This document shows positions 6,012-8,036 of a stretch of DNA of 8,036 nucleotides, in pieces. Each line of letters starts with the position of its first letter. The stretch's first letter is position 1. Location of the stretch: assembly GCA_007127575.1 (NCBI GenBank), contig SKZC01000114.1, positions 1 to 8,036 of the forward strand. Reading direction: 5' to 3'. The position numbers were made by a program, and so were the translations under genes. The notes beneath the pieces were generated by a model. It was not told where the DNA came from. It did not search any database and saw only the letters and a program-made list of their open reading frames with translations. The stretch comes from Gemmatimonadota bacterium (GTDB lineage Bacteria; Gemmatimonadota; Gemmatimonadetes; Longimicrobiales; Gaopeijiaceae).

Positions 6012-7879
6012 GCGGGGTGAACGATTTCGCCTTCAAGATCGCAACGGTGAATGGCACGGGTTCGGCCAGTGCCAATGGGCTCTTGATGAAGGCCATCTTC
6101 CGGATGGGGGTCCCGGTGTCGGGCAAAAACCTCTTCCCCTCCAACATCCAGGGGCTTCCCACCTGGTACGAGATCCGGGTGAGTGGGGACGGGCACACGG
6201 CCCGACGGGCCGAGTTCGACCTCATGGTGGCCATGAATCCGGCCACCTACGCCCAGGACGTGGAGGAGGTTCGCCCGGGGGGTTGGGTGGTGCACGACTC
6301 GAGTTGGCCCCTCCCCGAGGAGCTGCGCCGCACCGACGTGACCTTCCTGGGTGTGCCCCTGGCCCGCATCTGCAACGAGCACTTCGAGGGGGCACGGGCC
6401 AGGATCCTCCTGAAGAACATCGTCTATTCCGGGGTCCTGGCCGCCCTCTTCGGCATGGATATGGAGGTGGTGAAGACCCTTCTCCAGGAAACGTATGGGC
6501 GGAAGAAGGCCCTTCTGGATGCCAACTTCCAGGCGGTGGAGTTGGGCTACGACTACGCCCGGAAGCACTTCGACATCCCCCTGCCCATCCGGCTGGAGGG
6601 GATGGACGCTCTCCCGGATCACGTCATCATGGACGGCAACACCGCAGCGGCGCTGGGCTGCGTCTACGCCGGGGCCACGGTGGCCGCGTGGTACCCCATC
6701 ACTCCCTCCACCTCGCTGGTGGACGCCTTCACCGGGTTCTGCACCCGGTTCCGAACCGACCCAGACACGGGGAAGAGCAAGGCGGCGGTCATCCAAGCTG
6801 AAGACGAGCTGGCGGCCGTGGGGATGGTGGTGGGCGCCTCCTGGCTTGGTGCCCGGGCCTTCACCGCCACCAGCGGGCCCGGGATCTCCCTGATGAGCGA
6901 GTTCATCGGGTTGGCTTACTACGCCGAGATCCCCGCGGTCATCTTCGATGTGCAGCGGACGGGGCCCTCCACCGGGATGCCCACCCGGACCCAGCAGGGG
7001 GACCTCATGATGGTGGCGTACGCATCCCACGGAGACACGAAGCATATCGCCCTCTTCCCGGCGGATCCGGGGGAGTGCTTTGAGATGGCGGTGGAGGCCT
7101 TCGACCTGGCGGAACGTTATCAGACGCCGACGTTCGTGGTGTCGGACCTGGATATCGGGATGAACGATTGGGTGGTACCTCGGCTCCGGTGGGACGACGC
7201 CTACCGGCCGGACAGAGGAAAGGTGTTGGGGGTTGAGGAGTTGGAGAAGCTGGAAAAGTATCACCGCTACCTGGACGTAGACGGCGACGGCATCCCCCCT
7301 CGTACCCTTCCGGGCGTACACCCGAAGGGCGCTTTCTTCACCCGGGGCTCGGGCCACGACCGCTACGGCCGCTACACCGAAGACGCAACGGCCTACAGCG
7401 ACGTCATGGAACGCCTCGCTCGCAAGGTGGACGGGGCGGCGGAGCGGCTTCCCGCCCCGGAGGTCCACGAGTCGTCCGGGGCCTCGGTAGGGATCGTCAC
7501 CATCGGAGGGTGTCGCGCCGCAGTGCTGGAGGCCCGGGACCGGCTGCAGGATCAGGGCGTAGCGGTGGACGTACTTCGGGTCCGGGCGTTCCCCTTCCAC
7601 TCCCAGGTGGAGGCGTTTCTGAACGCCCATGAGCGGATCTTCGTGGTGGAGCAGAACCGGGACCGGCAACTCCGGGCGCTCCTGGGATTGGAGGTGGGGG
7701 TTCCACTGGAGCGGATGACCCCGCTGGGCACCTGGGGTGGGTTGCCCCTGTGCGCCAGAGACGTCATGGAGGCTCTGAGAGAGGCGGGAGTGGGGAGAGG
7801 GATGATCCGGGCGGAGCCAGGCGGCGCGGCGGTGGCCTCGTCGCGAGGGGAGCGTACCATGGGACGGAGGAAAGCATGA
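6008..7879 (+). CDS. korA: 2-oxoacid:ferredoxin oxidoreductase, fused gamma-alpha subunit (probably 2-oxoglutarate)
   Basis: 623 residues. The ATG overlaps the upstream stop by ATGA, and AAGGTGA (5997-6003) serves as ribosome binding site. Residues about 8-190 are the gamma domain, here with NGTGSASANG (15-24) where separate gamma subunits usually have a GxGGQG loop. Residues about 205-385 are the pyrimidine-binding alpha domain, with YPITPST (229-235), the YPITP motif tied to 2-oxoacid recognition in OFORs, then QAEDELAA (263-270) and TSGPG (288-292). Residues about 490-600 are the C-terminal transketolase-like domain. With KorB it decarboxylates a 2-oxoacid using thiamine diphosphate and CoA, giving acyl-CoA, CO2 and reduced ferredoxin. 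Length and fusion fit the two-subunit KorAB type found in aerobes such as mycobacteria. 2-oxoglutarate is the likeliest substrate; pyruvate or branched-chain 2-oxoacids cannot be excluded. The residue 404-475 segment is polar and poorly conserved-looking. Confidence 0.92.
   Translation: MSGVNDFAFKIATVNGTGSASANGLLMKAIFRMGVPVSGKNLFPSNIQGLPTWYEIRVSGDGHTARRAEFDLMVAMNPATYAQDVEEVRPGGWVVHDSSWPLPEELRRTDVTFLGVPLARICNEHFEGARARILLKNIVYSGVLAALFGMDMEVVKTLLQETYGRKKALLDANFQAVELGYDYARKHFDIPLPIRLEGMDALPDHVIMDGNTAAALGCVYAGATVAAWYPITPSTSLVDAFTGFCTRFRTDPDTGKSKAAVIQAEDELAAVGMVVGASWLGARAFTATSGPGISLMSEFIGLAYYAEIPAVIFDVQRTGPSTGMPTRTQQGDLMMVAYASHGDTKHIALFPADPGECFEMAVEAFDLAERYQTPTFVVSDLDIGMNDWVVPRLRWDDAYRPDRGKVLGVEELEKLEKYHRYLDVDGDGIPPRTLPGVHPKGAFFTRGSGHDRYGRYTEDATAYSDVMERLARKVDGAAERLPAPEVHESSGASVGIVTIGGCRAAVLEARDRLQDQGVAVDVLRVRAFPFHSQVEAFLNAHERIFVVEQNRDRQLRALLGLEVGVPLERMTPLGTWGGLPLCARDVMEALREAGVGRGMIRAEPGGAAVASSRGERTMGRRKA
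7866..7870 (+). promoter_or_regulatory. Ribosome binding site for korB inside the korA 3' end
   Basis: GGAGG lies five bases before the korB ATG at 7876, inside the last codons of korA. With the 4-base ATGA overlap it allows both coupled and independent initiation, which would keep the two subunits in equal amounts. Confidence 0.75.
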
Positions 7880-8036
7880 CGCACATCCAGAAGCCTCGAG
7901 TCCGACACCCCGGTCTCCCCACGAACGCCCTGGGGCTCACGCGGCGGGATTACGAGGGCTCCATGTCGACGCTTTGCGCGGGATGCGGTCACGACTCCAT
8001 CACGGCGGCCATCATCGAGGCGGCGTGGGAGCTGGA
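7876..8036 (+). CDS. korB: 2-oxoacid:ferredoxin oxidoreductase beta subunit, partial (N-terminal 53 residues)
   Basis: Starts at the ATG overlapping the korA stop; the frame runs off the right edge after 53 codons plus two bases. The signature TLCAGCGHDSIT (residues 32-43) has C34 and C37 in a CxxCGH arrangement. In OFOR beta subunits this supplies two ligands of the intrinsic [4Fe-4S] cluster next to the thiamine diphosphate site. The preceding NALGLTRRDYEGSMS is a typical N-terminal lead-in for one KorB subtype. Beta subunits of this class are usually over 300 residues, so most of the gene, with the ThDP/Mg motif (GDG...N) and the remaining cluster ligands, lies outside. It forms the catalytic alpha-beta unit with KorA. 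Confidence 0.9.
   Translation, partial: MTHIQKPRVRHPGLPTNALGLTRRDYEGSMSTLCAGCGHDSITAAIIEAAWEL

Noticed and set aside
5804..7669. 621-codon open frame on the minus strand across korA
   Set aside because: Antisense to korA; low-complexity translation with no recognisable domain and no ribosome binding evidence.

Overview
The window is GC-rich, densely coding bacterial DNA. GC-rich third codon positions leave long spurious antisense frames. The secreted proteins on the left resemble those common in Gemmatimonadota and related soil or marine lineages: an Ig-like/BACON-like repeat lipoprotein, and a TPR protein ending in a PGMGQ-type membrane domain. I lean towards that phylum with low to moderate confidence. 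No marker gene, rRNA or tRNA is present to settle it. I see no mobile element, CRISPR array or integration site.

Layout. Bases 1-3420 are read on the minus strand. From right to left they hold a signal-peptide protein of unknown function (2581-3420), a structured 418-base gap with a terminator-like hairpin, a secreted/membrane TPR protein (936-2162), and, two bases after it, a lipoprotein with Ig-like and ~100-residue repeat domains (933 to the left edge, cut off). Bases 3421-3744 separate these from a divergent plus-strand operon. The gap has a candidate minus-strand promoter and several hairpins on the operon side.

The plus-strand operon is the metabolic core. It encodes a small cysteine-motif protein (3745-4152), a GltD/dihydropyrimidine-dehydrogenase-like FAD/NAD(P) oxidoreductase fused to a C-terminal 2[4Fe-4S] ferredoxin (4191-6011), a 2-oxoacid:ferredoxin oxidoreductase alpha subunit with the gamma domain fused at its N-terminus (korA, 6008-7879), and the start of the beta subunit (korB, 7876 to the right edge). 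The last three genes overlap by ATGA junctions, so they are probably translationally coupled.

The likely working model is this. KorAB oxidatively decarboxylates a 2-oxoacid, probably 2-oxoglutarate, with CoA, or runs the reverse carboxylation. Electrons pass through the fused ferredoxin and flavin of the 4191 protein to or from NAD(P)(H). The small cysteine protein may be an accessory factor. The KorAB assignment is firm. The electron route and the accessory role are inferred from gene order and domain content.
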